From Neobacillus kokaensis (GTDB lineage: Bacteria; Bacillota; Bacilli; Bacillales; Cytobacillaceae): 64,000 nt of DNA. A model generated the notes under the pieces. That model did no database searches and was not told the origin of the DNA. It was given only the letters and a program-made list of their open reading frames with translations. Made by a program: the position numbers and the translations under genes. The first letter of the stretch is position 1. Every line of letters begins with the position of its first letter. Shown here in pieces: positions 48,178-57,049 of the stretch. The stretch covers positions 1-64,000 of the forward strand of contig NZ_BNDS01000007.1 of NCBI RefSeq assembly GCF_014656545.1. The letters run 5' to 3'.

Positions 48178-50163
48178 TTAATTCTCTGCTAAAATCCTTC
48201 GATAATAATCCGTTTCAAGAATCTTTGCGGAATAATAAAACTTTTCTTCCACAATTGCGGACATTTTTTTTATGTAGTCCTTACTTACTGTTTTACCATT
48301 ATTAGAGATGAATTGGTTAGTTACCGAATTGTATCTTCCTCTTTCAGTTATAAAGCTTTTATTGGAGAAAATTACCAGAGGTTTAGTGTTGGAAAAAATA
48401 TCTTGCCCCATTAGCAGCCGTGAATCATATTTAAGACCCAGTAAATTTGATATGGTTGGAATAATATCCAAGCTTGAAATCGGTTTTTTCACCGTCGTTG
48501 GTTTCATCCCTTTTGAATAAAGAATAAAGGTGCTTTTATATAATTCAAAATTTTTCTCAACTGGATGTCCAGCAAGTTCATTAATGGTTTTCATATCCAA
48601 TCCATATGGATAGTGGTCAGGACTAAGGGCAATTAAGGTTTTGTCAGCAATCCCCGCCTCCTCAAGCTGATCCAATAAATATTTTAATGCGCGGTCCAGT
48701 TCAACCTGTGTAGCAATATACGCTTTTGCTTGTTCTGAATAAGGCAAATTCTGCACAAGATTTTTATTTTTATAGGCAATATAATTTCCGGTAAAGGAAT
48801 ACTGCATATGACCGCTTACGGTCATGTAATAGGTATGGAAGGGCTGGTTATCAATGTATTCTGGTATTGTTTTTTCCATCATTTCCAGGTCCGATTCAGG
48901 CCAGGTTTTCTTGACATCCAGCCCATTTCCTACCGCCTTATACTCATAACCCATATTAGGATGAGAAACATTCCTGCCATAATATGTATAAGAGTGATCA
49001 TGAAAAGCCATTGTTTTATAATTCTGTTTTTGCAGCTGATTCCCCATTACAAAGGGAAGATAATTTTTTCCTGATTGTTTAAAACTCCAAACTCCGCTCT
49101 TAGGAATTAACCCGGTACAGGCAACATACTCACCGTCAGATGTACTAACCCCCCAAAGCGGGTTATAAAAATTTGTAAACCGATAACCGTTATTCACCAA
49201 TTTATATAATGTCGGGGTAACATCCTTATGGACAGCATAAGGTGAAAAACCTTCCGCGGTAATGAGGATTAAATTATATCCTTTATATTTCCCTGTATAT
49301 TTATTTTTGGCTGTCGGCTGAACCTGCTCAAAATATTGATGCATTTCTTTAAGTTGTTGATTTTTTTCATTGGCAGCAAATTTTGCAAAATCTATATCCA
49401 ACGTATTATATTCAACAATTTTCCCTGATGCTTCCCGCTCATTTGGATTTTCTTTTAAACTCTCGGAAGGCGGGGTTGCAGGAATATATTTAGAGCCATG
49501 AGGTACCGCTAATTCGACTTCAGGAGACCATCCGGTGATAAGGCGCTGCAAGTCCAGCCTCATCGTCGTCAGCAGGCCTAATCTTTCGACAGACAATTGA
49601 GAGTAACTATTTTTGAAATATAAATCATAAGCTGAATTTTGCGCTTTACCGCCAGCGTAGACAGCGGCAATACCTGTTACATGAGCAAAAAGCATACAGC
49701 AGGCTACGGAAAGCTTATTAACAGTACTGCAGGATTTAAAAACAAGCATTTTTTTACCGAAAACTACAAGAAACAAAACCGGGGCAAAAAATAGGAATAA
49801 CACTATAGAATGCTCACCGGCAAAAACCGCAATATCTCTCCAAAATTCAACAATCTGCCCTCCATTGCTTGCGGAGTATAAACTATAGTAAGTCTTAAAA
49901 AACTTGAAATAAATAAATTGCGAAGCGTAAATAAACGATGACAGTGCAAGGAGGCATACGGAAAGGAAAAAACCAGCCTTCCTATTAAAAAAGCTGCAGA
50001 GGAAGAAAAACAGGAACGCAAAAGAGAGTAAAAAAACGCATGAGATGACGATATCAAAGGAAAAAGATTGTATCATCACTGATACCCGAAAGATGACCTC
50101 CATCCACAATAAAGAAATAATGATATAAAAAAATAAAGAATCCGCTTTCAAAACCTTTCTCAT
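48178..50163 (-). CDS. LTA synthase-family membrane sulfatase
   Basis: 661 aa. Five membrane helices in residues 1-175, then an extracellular sulfatase-like domain: LILITAEGFSPYAV (metal Glu), GVSTSDGEYVACTGLIP with the catalytic Thr in a TSDGE context, FHDHSYTYYGR, YYMTVSGHMQYSF and ALSPDHYPYG. Relatives polymerise or prime glycerol-phosphate polymers. It diverges clearly from LtaS/YfnI/YqgS and may act on another surface polymer. GAGGTGA ribosome site. Confidence 0.85.
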   Translation of the reverse strand: MRKVLKADSLFFYIIISLLWMEVIFRVSVMIQSFSFDIVISCVFLLSFAFLFFFLCSFFNRKAGFFLSVCLLALSSFIYASQFIYFKFFKTYYSLYSASNGGQIVEFWRDIAVFAGEHSIVLFLFFAPVLFLVVFGKKMLVFKSCSTVNKLSVACCMLFAHVTGIAAVYAGGKAQNSAYDLYFKNSYSQLSVERLGLLTTMRLDLQRLITGWSPEVELAVPHGSKYIPATPPSESLKENPNEREASGKIVEYNTLDIDFAKFAANEKNQQLKEMHQYFEQVQPTAKNKYTGKYKGYNLILITAEGFSPYAVHKDVTPTLYKLVNNGYRFTNFYNPLWGVSTSDGEYVACTGLIPKSGVWSFKQSGKNYLPFVMGNQLQKQNYKTMAFHDHSYTYYGRNVSHPNMGYEYKAVGNGLDVKKTWPESDLEMMEKTIPEYIDNQPFHTYYMTVSGHMQYSFTGNYIAYKNKNLVQNLPYSEQAKAYIATQVELDRALKYLLDQLEEAGIADKTLIALSPDHYPYGLDMKTINELAGHPVEKNFELYKSTFILYSKGMKPTTVKKPISSLDIIPTISNLLGLKYDSRLLMGQDIFSNTKPLVIFSNKSFITERGRYNSVTNQFISNNGKTVSKDYIKKMSAIVEEKFYYSAKILETDYYRRILAEN

Positions 50164-50233
50164 TTGGAATCACCTCTTCACCTCTTATTGGTTGTTTCTA
50201 TTTTAACAAAAACGGTAACATATTTAAATCAAA

Positions 50234-50258
50234 TAAGGCACTCTCTCCTGAGTGCCTA
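50234..50258 (-). terminator. Terminator of aldo/keto reductase gene
   Basis: AGGCACTC-AGGAGA-GAGTGCCT with T-rich tail on the minus strand. Confidence 0.55.
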
Positions 50259-50339
50259 AGCATTTAATTTTTGCTGTGTATTTTATGATATTTATAGTAT
50301 TTACAAAATGAGAAAAGTTATAAGGAAAATTTTTACTTT

Positions 50340-51266
50340 TTATGGAACAATATTTCCCGCAGCTTTATAGATTTGGTACCATTCTTCCCTTGTTAATAAA
50401 ATCTCTGCGCCTTTACAGGCATCTCTCATGCGGTTAGGATTAGTGGTTCCAAGTACTACTTGAATATTAGCCGGATGGCGTGTAATCCACGCAACAGCAA
50501 CGGCTGTATTTGTGATGCCATATTTATCTGCAATCCTATTAATCGTTTTGTTAAGCTCCGGAAATTTTTCTAAATCACCAAGAAATGTCCCTTCAAAGAA
50601 ACCGTGCTGGAACGGCGACCATGCTTGAATGGTAATATCTTTCAGCCGGCAATATTCGAGAATGCTGCTATCACGGTTAATAGCTTGGTCATTCTTCATA
50701 TTCAAAGTGATTCCTGAGTCAATCATTGGAGTATGGGCAATGCTGAACTGAAGCTGGTTGATCACAAGTTTATTCTGTATATATTTTTGCAACAGTTCAA
50801 TCTGCATCGGATTATGGTTTGATACCCCAAAGTATTTAACCTTGCCGCCTGTTCTTAGCTCTTCAAACGCTTCCGCTACTTCTTCCGGCTCCATTAATGG
50901 ATCTGGCCTATGCAATAGGAGGATATCAAGATATTCCGTTCTTAGCCTCTTCAATATTCCATCAACGGAGCTAATGATATGCTCCTTTGAAAAATCAAAA
51001 TAGCCTTTAGACGATATAATCCCGCATTTACTTTGTAAAATCATTTTTTCGCGAATGGATGAATTCATTTGAATCGCTTCGGAAAAAATTTCTTCACAAC
51101 GTCCTTGCCCATATATATCGGCATGATCAAAGAAATTAATTCCCTCCTCCATTGCTGTACGAATTAATTTTTCCGCTTCCGGAATTTTGAGCTCAGTTAA
51201 ACGCATATTGCCCATAATTAAGTTAGAAGCTTCGATATCAGTGTTTGCGATACTTATGTATTTCAA
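50340..51266 (-). CDS. Aldo/keto reductase (YdhF type)
   Basis: 308 aa NAD(P)H-dependent oxidoreductase. Catalytic tetrad in FFDHADIYGQGRCE (Asp, Tyr), QSKCGI (Lys) and LLHRPDPLM (His). Ends LGTTNPNRMRDACKGAEILLTREEWYQIY, as in YdhF. TTG start after AAGGAG. Substrate unknown. Confidence 0.88.
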   Translation of the reverse strand: MKYISIANTDIEASNLIMGNMRLTELKIPEAEKLIRTAMEEGINFFDHADIYGQGRCEEIFSEAIQMNSSIREKMILQSKCGIISSKGYFDFSKEHIISSVDGILKRLRTEYLDILLLHRPDPLMEPEEVAEAFEELRTGGKVKYFGVSNHNPMQIELLQKYIQNKLVINQLQFSIAHTPMIDSGITLNMKNDQAINRDSSILEYCRLKDITIQAWSPFQHGFFEGTFLGDLEKFPELNKTINRIADKYGITNTAVAVAWITRHPANIQVVLGTTNPNRMRDACKGAEILLTREEWYQIYKAAGNIVP

Positions 51267-51341
51267 ATGGACTCCTTCTTTCAGTAGTAATTTTTATACT
51301 ATTAGGGTACATGTTAAATGGTTTAATAAACTTGACTTACA

Positions 51342-51857
51342 TCAAGACTTCTCGATTTCCAACAACTGCTTTTTCATTTCCAGGCCGCCTCGGTAACCCG
51401 TCAGTTTACCGTTTTTCCCGACGACACGGTGACATGGAACCGTGATTAATATCGGGTTTGCCCCAATGGCAGTCCCAACAGCCCGGACAGCAGCTGGTTT
51501 ATTTATAAAGTTTGCAATGTCCGAATAAGATTTAGTCTCACCATACGGTATTTTACACAGGGCATTCCAGACAGCTGTTTGAAATTCTGTCCCGTGATAA
51601 TCAAAAGGAATCGTAAAGCTCTTTCGCTTTCCATCAAGATATTGAACCATTTCTTTCGCAAATGGCTTTAATTTTTCATGCTCTTCAACAAGAGGAGTAT
51701 CTGGAAAATGCTTTACTGACCATTCTGCTAATTCCTCAAAAGGTTGATTGTGAGAACCAACATAACAAAGCCCTTTTGAAGTGGCGGCAATATACATTTT
51801 CCAATTTTTATGATTTAATAGTGACCAATAGATTTGAACCGGATTTTGTTCTTTCAT
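51342..51857 (-). CDS. ogt: Methylated-DNA--protein-cysteine methyltransferase
   Basis: 171 aa suicide enzyme removing O6-methyl from guanine. Active site ITVPCHRVVGKNGKLTGY; GETKSYSDIANFINKPAAVRAVGTAIG upstream is the DNA-binding helix-turn-helix. Next to two alkylation-type glycosylase genes, divergent from them: a small base-repair locus. GGGGGTGAG ribosome site. Confidence 0.94.
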   Translation of the reverse strand: MKEQNPVQIYWSLLNHKNWKMYIAATSKGLCYVGSHNQPFEELAEWSVKHFPDTPLVEEHEKLKPFAKEMVQYLDGKRKSFTIPFDYHGTEFQTAVWNALCKIPYGETKSYSDIANFINKPAAVRAVGTAIGANPILITVPCHRVVGKNGKLTGYRGGLEMKKQLLEIEKS

Positions 51858-51953
51858 AATAACTCACCCCCATTCTTTTATTATAACGTAAAATTAAAAT
51901 AACCCGATGTCTTTTAACAGTATAATTTTTATCAAACATATGGAGGAACGCCT

Positions 51954-52889
51954 GTGGAAAGAGAAGTACACATTATTGATGGCTGGCATATTGACAATGA
52001 CTGCATTATTATTGATCTCCCAGCAGATTTTAACATGAAGGCAAACCTTGCCTATCTTAAGCGAAATAAGAATGAATGCATGTTTGAGGTTGAAAATGAG
52101 ACCGTTACAAGAGTTATTGTTGTTGGGGAAAATAGGCACTTAGTGCGGTTAAACGTGAATGAACAAAATCAGATGATTGTCCGGTTTGTTAATGGGTTTA
52201 AAACTAGCAAACCAGATGGTGCTAACGTTGCCGCCTACATCCGCGAATGGTTTGATCTTGACAGAGATCTAACGCCATTTTATAAAATGGCAAAGGCAGA
52301 TCAACTTCTAAAAGAGCCAGTTCAAAACTTTTCTGGGTTACGGGTAATCGGTGTTCCCGATTTATTTGAAGCGCTTTGCTGGGGCATTCTCGGACAGCAA
52401 ATTAATCTAGCATTTGCCTACACATTAAAAAGGCAATTTGTTGAAAAATATGGTGATTTTATCGAATGGAGCGGAAGGAAGTATTGGATTTTTCCCTCTC
52501 ATAAACAAATTGCACAATTGACACCTGATGATATGGCTCAAATTAAAATGACCAGAAGGAAAAGCGAGTTTATTATTGGCATTGCTCAATTAATGGCAAG
52601 CGGGGAATTATCTAAGGAGAAATTATTGGGATTGGGGTCGCTTAAGGAAGCAGAAAAAAGTTTAATTAAGATTCGCGGGATTGGTCCTTGGACGGCGAAT
52701 TACTTGCTAATGCGCTGCCTGCGATTTACTTCTGCTTTTCCAATTGATGACGTCGGGCTGCATAACTCGATAAAACGGCTGACTTCTGGTGAAAAAAAGC
52801 CTTCCAAAGAGGAACTTCTAGCGCTATCGGCAAAGTGGGCTCCCTGGCAGGCGTACGCTACTTTTTATTTATGGCGGGTCAATTACTGA
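51954..52889 (+). CDS. alkA: DNA-3-methyladenine glycosylase II (AlkA-like)
   Basis: 311 aa HhH-GPD glycosylase. FEALCWGILGQQINLAFAYTLKRQFVEKYG, hairpin KIRGIGPWTANYLLMRCLR and catalytic Asp in SAFPIDDVGLHNSI, typical AlkA. N-terminal AlkA fold present. Excises 3-methylpurines. GTG start 7 nt after GGAGGAA. Divergent from ogt, co-directional with the EndoIII-like gene 18 bp downstream. Confidence 0.9.
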   Translation: MEREVHIIDGWHIDNDCIIIDLPADFNMKANLAYLKRNKNECMFEVENETVTRVIVVGENRHLVRLNVNEQNQMIVRFVNGFKTSKPDGANVAAYIREWFDLDRDLTPFYKMAKADQLLKEPVQNFSGLRVIGVPDLFEALCWGILGQQINLAFAYTLKRQFVEKYGDFIEWSGRKYWIFPSHKQIAQLTPDDMAQIKMTRRKSEFIIGIAQLMASGELSKEKLLGLGSLKEAEKSLIKIRGIGPWTANYLLMRCLRFTSAFPIDDVGLHNSIKRLTSGEKKPSKEELLALSAKWAPWQAYATFYLWRVNY

Positions 52890-52907
52890 TGAAATTGGAG
52901 TTTTATA

Positions 52908-53546
52908 ATGCACGATTTTCTAAAGATATTTAATAAATTATATGAATACTATGGTCCACAGGGGTGGTGGCCGGCTGAATCCGCATTTGAAATGATGATT
53001 GGGGCCATCCTTGTGCAAAATACAAGCTGGCGCAATGTGGAAAAGGCGCTGACTAATTTGAAGCCTTTTTTAGAACCTGAAAAGCTTGAGAAAATTTCGG
53101 GCGAGGAACTGGCCGAATTAATAAGGCCAAGCGGGTTCTTCAATATAAAGGCGAAGCGGATTAAGTCTTATATGGAATGGTTTAAAACCTATGATTATGA
53201 CATTCAACAGATCAAAAAAATAGATCGGGTTACAATACGAGAGGAACTGCTTAGCATAAAGGGGATTGGTCCCGAAACTGCCGGCGTAATCCTGCTCTAT
53301 GCCTTTGATTTCCCAACTTTTATCGCCGATGCATACGCAAGGCGGATTTTTTACCGCCTTGGATATGATATGCCAGATTCATATGATGACTTTAGAATGC
53401 TGTTTGAAGCTGTGCTTCCTAAGGAGCTGATGCTTTATAATGAATATCACGCCTTGCTTGTTGAACACGCGAAGGAGCATTGCAGAAAAACACCTGTCTG
53501 TGTCGGATGCCCGCTGTTTGGAAATTGCATACGAAAACCTGCGTGA
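52908..53546 (+). CDS. Endonuclease III-like DNA glycosylase
   Basis: 212 aa HhH-GPD protein with a C-terminal [4Fe-4S] loop CRKTPVCVGCPLFGNC (C-x5-C-x2-C-x5-C). Catalytic Asp in FIADAYARRIFYRLG. In the hairpin LSIKGIGPETAGVILLYAF the position of EndoIII's lyase Lys is Glu, so it should be a monofunctional glycosylase without AP-lyase activity, possibly MagIII-like. Probably transcribed with alkA. Confidence 0.88.
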   Translation: MHDFLKIFNKLYEYYGPQGWWPAESAFEMMIGAILVQNTSWRNVEKALTNLKPFLEPEKLEKISGEELAELIRPSGFFNIKAKRIKSYMEWFKTYDYDIQQIKKIDRVTIREELLSIKGIGPETAGVILLYAFDFPTFIADAYARRIFYRLGYDMPDSYDDFRMLFEAVLPKELMLYNEYHALLVEHAKEHCRKTPVCVGCPLFGNCIRKPA

Positions 53547-53666
53547 ACGATTGTACCTTTCAATGTGTGCTTCTCTGCGTTTTTTCACTTTCGCGCGTTC
53601 ATTAAACTTCCTAATTCGTTTTTGAATAATTACAGTGTCACTTATTTCATTTAGAAAAATAAATAA

Positions 53667-53700
53667 AAAAATAGGCGTATGAAAAATTCATGCGCCTACT
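53667..53700 (-). terminator. Terminator of LysM/SH3 gene
   Basis: TAGGCGCATGAA-TTT-TTCATACGCCTATTTTTTT on the minus strand. Confidence 0.8.
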
Positions 53701-53710
53701 CCTACATTAT

Positions 53711-55411
53711 TTATTGAAGAGATACTAAAGTCATTACTTGACCTCTTTTTCCTGTAAGTGTTAGTGTTGCTATCTCCCCTTGATGTTGAAATAATTCATT
53801 TATCATATCGCCTGAAGCTTTTGCTGCATAGTTCTTCCCGTCAAGCGTGATAAAACGGAAAGTTCCCTTAGGGTCTATTCCTGCTATTCGAGCTATTTCT
53901 TTTATTTGAACATCAATAGATGCTGTTAAAGTCGGGATTTTGATTTTTTGACCAATTTTCAATTTTGATGAGTCTGCTGTTGGATTTAGTTCCTGAATCA
54001 ATGAAACAGAGGTCCCTAATTCTTTAGCTATTTTTGTAAATGTATCACCGCTTTTAATTACATATTCAGATGAACTTTTGGTTTTAGTGCTGTTTTTATT
54101 TGACTCATTTTTTGTTTTTAGTGGTTCGTAATTAGTTAAATACGCTTCATTTACATACGCTGTTTGACCATTGAATTTAATCTGAGCCCAACCATATAAC
54201 CTTTTTAGTACTAACACTCGTTCATTTAATTTTAATGAACCTACAACACCGCTGCTTATTGAGGCTGCTTCCCTTACTCGTAACGAATCAGCTTTTACAT
54301 ACATTGTTTTTGCTTGAGTTTTGGCATATGTACTATTAGCAGTAGCAGGGATTTTAATTTTTTGTCCAATTTTCAAATTTGCTGAGTCTGCTGTTGGATT
54401 TAGTTCCTGAATTGATAGGACAGATGTCCCTAATTCTTTAGCGATTTTTGTAAATGTATCACCGCTTTTTATTACATATTCAGACGGTTTACTGTTGTTT
54501 TTATTTGACTCATTTTTTGTTTTTATTGCTTCATAATTAGTCAAATATGCTTCATTTACAAATGCTGTTTTTCCATTGAATTTAATCTGAGCCCACCCAT
54601 ATGAACTTTTTATAACAGACACACGTTCATTTAATTTTAACGAACCTACTACAGCACTGCTTATAGAAGCATCTTCTCTCACTCTTAACGAGTCTGCTAT
54701 TACATACATTGTTTTTGCTTGAGATTTAATTGATGAACTCATTTGATTTGTAATTGTAGCAGCTGCTTGTTTTTGAGTAAGATAATCGACCTTCACAAAG
54801 CATACTCTTCCTTTAATCAGAATGCCTGCCCAGCCGTTTTTTACAAATACAACCTTTACTACATCACCTTTTTTAAATTTTCCAATAATGCTGCTCTCAG
54901 TGTTTGGGAGAGATCGAATATTTAGTATTGTTGCAGTTACAATTCTGTTATGTACTTTTGGTAATAGAATTTTTTTACCATCAATTGAACCTAATCCATT
55001 GGCATCTAATATTTCTTGTGCTGTTACACCATGTTCTTTTGCAATTTTTTCAATCTTTTCGCCACTTTTTACCTGATAAACGTATTCTTGAATAAATTCT
55101 GCATTTGAAACGCTTGCATAGCACCCAAATACAACGGTAAAAATACCAGTAACAACCATCCTTTTTACAGGATTTTTTTGAATCCATTTGCTAACCTGTG
55201 AAACATATGTACTCCAATTCGCACGAATTTCTTTTAGCAAGCCTTTAATATCTAATGCATTTCGAATATCAAAGGTATTTACGCTTTGATAATATTCACG
55301 TTTTTGCATTCTTGAAGTAAAAACCGGTACCTCTATTACCTGCCTGCTTTTAGTGAAAATTTCTTTTTTCATTAGTTCTAATTCACCATTTACAAATAAT
55401 CCTTTAGTCAT
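53711..55411 (-). CDS. Membrane-anchored LysM / SH3b repeat cell-wall protein
   Basis: 566 aa. An 80-residue cytoplasmic head, one membrane helix (about 84-102, RMVVTGIFTVVFGCYASVS), then outside: LysM (YQVKSGEKIEKIAKEHGV), SH3b (NIRSLPNTESSIIGKFKKGD), SH3b plus LysM, and a near-copy of that SH3b plus LysM block, ending with a short conserved-looking FRFITLDGKNYAAKASG domain. LysM and bacterial SH3 bind peptidoglycan. No hydrolase domain, so a scaffold or wall sensor. The long internal head is unusual. Confidence 0.8.
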   Translation of the reverse strand: MTKGLFVNGELELMKKEIFTKSRQVIEVPVFTSRMQKREYYQSVNTFDIRNALDIKGLLKEIRANWSTYVSQVSKWIQKNPVKRMVVTGIFTVVFGCYASVSNAEFIQEYVYQVKSGEKIEKIAKEHGVTAQEILDANGLGSIDGKKILLPKVHNRIVTATILNIRSLPNTESSIIGKFKKGDVVKVVFVKNGWAGILIKGRVCFVKVDYLTQKQAAATITNQMSSSIKSQAKTMYVIADSLRVREDASISSAVVGSLKLNERVSVIKSSYGWAQIKFNGKTAFVNEAYLTNYEAIKTKNESNKNNSKPSEYVIKSGDTFTKIAKELGTSVLSIQELNPTADSANLKIGQKIKIPATANSTYAKTQAKTMYVKADSLRVREAASISSGVVGSLKLNERVLVLKRLYGWAQIKFNGQTAYVNEAYLTNYEPLKTKNESNKNSTKTKSSSEYVIKSGDTFTKIAKELGTSVSLIQELNPTADSSKLKIGQKIKIPTLTASIDVQIKEIARIAGIDPKGTFRFITLDGKNYAAKASGDMINELFQHQGEIATLTLTGKRGQVMTLVSLQ

Positions 55412-55582
55412 CGTAACCTATTTCTCCCTCAAATCTTTATGTATACTATCAAACTAATCTCCCATAAAGTATATTCGGAGTTCTGTTCAGTTTTCTGTCC
55501 TTTTACTACAAATAAAAATTTAATTTATCGGACAATTAGGATGAAAAGAGGAGATTTTGCAAACGGAGAATTAAAAAGACAA

Positions 55583-55612
55583 AAAATCCTAACATCTAAA
55601 ATGTTAGGATTA
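55583..55612 (-). terminator. Terminator of tRNA-Val
   Basis: AATCCTAACAT-TTTAG-ATGTTAGGATTTTTT on the minus strand, 7-8 bp after the tRNA. Confidence 0.85.
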
Positions 55613-55619
55613 CTCATTA

Positions 55620-55692
55620 TGACCTGTGAGGGGTTCGAACCCCCGACCTCAACCCTGTCAAGGTTGCGCTCTCCCAGCTGAGCTAACAGATC
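55620..55692 (-). tRNA. tRNA-Val(GAC)
   Basis: 73-nt cloverleaf on the minus strand: acceptor GATCTGT/ACAGGTC with one G-U pair, D-arm GCTC..GAGC, anticodon stem CAACC/GGTTG around loop TTGACAG (anticodon GAC, reading GUC/GUU), T-arm GGTTCGAACC. The 3' CCA is not encoded. Solitary, with its own promoter and terminator. Confidence 0.9.
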
Positions 55693-55713
55693 CCTTATTA
55701 AGCTACAAATTTA

Positions 55714-55741
55714 ATTATAGTGAAAAAGCTAAAAAAGTCAA
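55714..55741 (-). promoter_or_regulatory. tRNA-Val promoter
   Basis: TTGACT (55736-55741), 16 bp, TATAAT (55714-55719) on the minus strand, about 22 bp before the tRNA. Confidence 0.75.
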
Positions 55742-55800
55742 TAATAAAATAACAAAAAACAAAAATAATAAAATATGGAATGCACACATAATATTAACAA

Positions 55801-55852
55801 GAACGTTAGTTCTTAATTTCTGTTGTATAAAGAACTAACGTTCGAATATAGT
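55801..55852 (+). promoter_or_regulatory. Promoter with two LexA-type (GAAC-N4-GTTC) boxes
   Basis: Box 1 GAACGTTAGTTC at 55801-55812, box 2 GAACTAACGTTC at 55832-55843; each matches the Bacillus LexA core GAAC-N4-GTTC, and box 2 is the reverse complement of box 1. A promoter TTGTAT (55823-55828), 18 bp, TATAGT (55847-55852) has box 2 in its spacer. Strongly suggests SOS control of the gene at 55879. Confidence 0.65.
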
Positions 55853-55878
55853 AGTACTAAAGGAAAGGAGTGATTCAA

Positions 55879-56097
55879 ATGGATGGATTGTTTATCCGAT
55901 CAATTGAACAGCATATTCCGTTAGAGATGATTTATCTAAATAAAAACCAGGAAATCACACAGCGAAAATTGATTATTAAAGAAGTAAATGATCAATACAT
56001 TCGTGCCTACTGTCTGCTGAGAAAGCAAATCCGTACCTTTAAACGCGAAAATATCCTTTCCATTATGCCTGAGAATCATTCAAAATACCTGCACTAA
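55879..56097 (+). CDS. Small WYL-like protein, possible SOS gene
   Basis: 72 aa from ATGGATGGATTG (ribosome site AAAGGAAAGGAG); an ATG three codons earlier lies too near the site. The sequence LIIKEVNDQYIRAYCLLRKQIRTFKRENILSIMP looks like the C-terminal strand-rich part of a WYL domain, which binds nucleic acid or nucleotide ligands in regulators. No helix-turn-helix is attached. Transcribed from a promoter with two LexA-type boxes. Function unknown. Confidence 0.7.
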   Translation: MDGLFIRSIEQHIPLEMIYLNKNQEITQRKLIIKEVNDQYIRAYCLLRKQIRTFKRENILSIMPENHSKYLH

Positions 56098-56199
56098 TCC
56101 CCGCTGCCCCCTAAAATCTAAATATGCACCATTCTGCATTTCCTCATTTATTATGTTAAAATTCATTTTGTAACTATCGCACACAGGGGGATTTTTCAT

Positions 56200-56922
56200 A
56201 TGGATTATCCAAGAGGCACCATTAAAGAACTAACCATTCACAGTCAAGAACTAAACGAAGATTTGCAGCTACTTATTTATCTGCCCGCAAACTTCTCACC
56301 GCTTTATAAATACTCTCTATTAATCGCCCAAGACGGCCGGGATTATTTTCAACTGGGCAGAATCGGAAGATTGGCTGATGAGTTTCTATTTAAAAAGGAA
56401 ATTGAAAATTTAATAATTGTCGGGGTACCGTATAAAAATGTTCAAGACCGGCGTCGTAAATATCATCCTGATGGCTCACAAAACAAGCAATACATACGTT
56501 TTCTCGCCCATGAACTGGTACCCTATTTAGAGCAAGAATTTCCTACCTACCATATGGGCTCCACTCGAGCACTGATTGGTGATTCCCTTGGTGCTGCTGT
56601 CTCGTTAATGACAGCTCTTCATTACCCTCATACCTTTGGGAAAGTATTGCTGCAATCACCGTATGTAGACGAGCAGATTATTGATTTGGCCAAAAATTTC
56701 CAATCAGCTGAACTATTAGAAATTTACCATGTCATCGGAACACTGGAAACAGAGGTAAAAACAACCGACGGTAAACTAAGTGACTTTCTCACACCAAATC
56801 GTGAGCTTGCAAAATTACTAATAACGCGACCTTTTTCCTATTTTTATGAAGAATTCGAAGGCAATCATACTTGGACCTACTGGCAGCCTGATTTAAAACG
56901 TGCTTTGAAAATGATGTTTTAG
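56200..56922 (+). CDS. yjcH: YjcH-like esterase-fold hydrolase
   Basis: 240 aa, esterase-D type alpha/beta hydrolase. LLIAQDGRDYFQLGRIGRL, nucleophile GDSLGAAVSLM, and terminal EGNHTWTYWQPDLKRAL (His). Neighbour of yjcG and yjcF as in B. subtilis. Relatives cleave siderophore or carboxyl esters; substrate unknown. Confidence 0.85.
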   Translation: MDYPRGTIKELTIHSQELNEDLQLLIYLPANFSPLYKYSLLIAQDGRDYFQLGRIGRLADEFLFKKEIENLIIVGVPYKNVQDRRRKYHPDGSQNKQYIRFLAHELVPYLEQEFPTYHMGSTRALIGDSLGAAVSLMTALHYPHTFGKVLLQSPYVDEQIIDLAKNFQSAELLEIYHVIGTLETEVKTTDGKLSDFLTPNRELAKLLITRPFSYFYEEFEGNHTWTYWQPDLKRALKMMF

Positions 56923-56995
56923 CAGCTGAACAGATATTTATTTCTTATATTTAGAAAATTTGCTATAATATTAAGAAGCCTTTTATAAGTTTAAT

Positions 56996-57018
56996 CAAGC
57001 TGGAATTTCCGGCTTTTG
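56996..57018 (+). terminator. Short terminator-like hairpin after yjcH
   Basis: AAGCTGGA-ATT-TCCGGCTTTT with one mismatch, before yjcG. Confidence 0.4.
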
Positions 57019-57049
57019 ATAGAAAATCTTTTTTATTGGAGGTAGTTCT

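Noticed and set aside
55801-55848. The inverted repeat as a terminator
   Set aside because: The loop contains a -35 element, there is no T-run, and each arm independently matches the LexA core; operator pair is the better reading.
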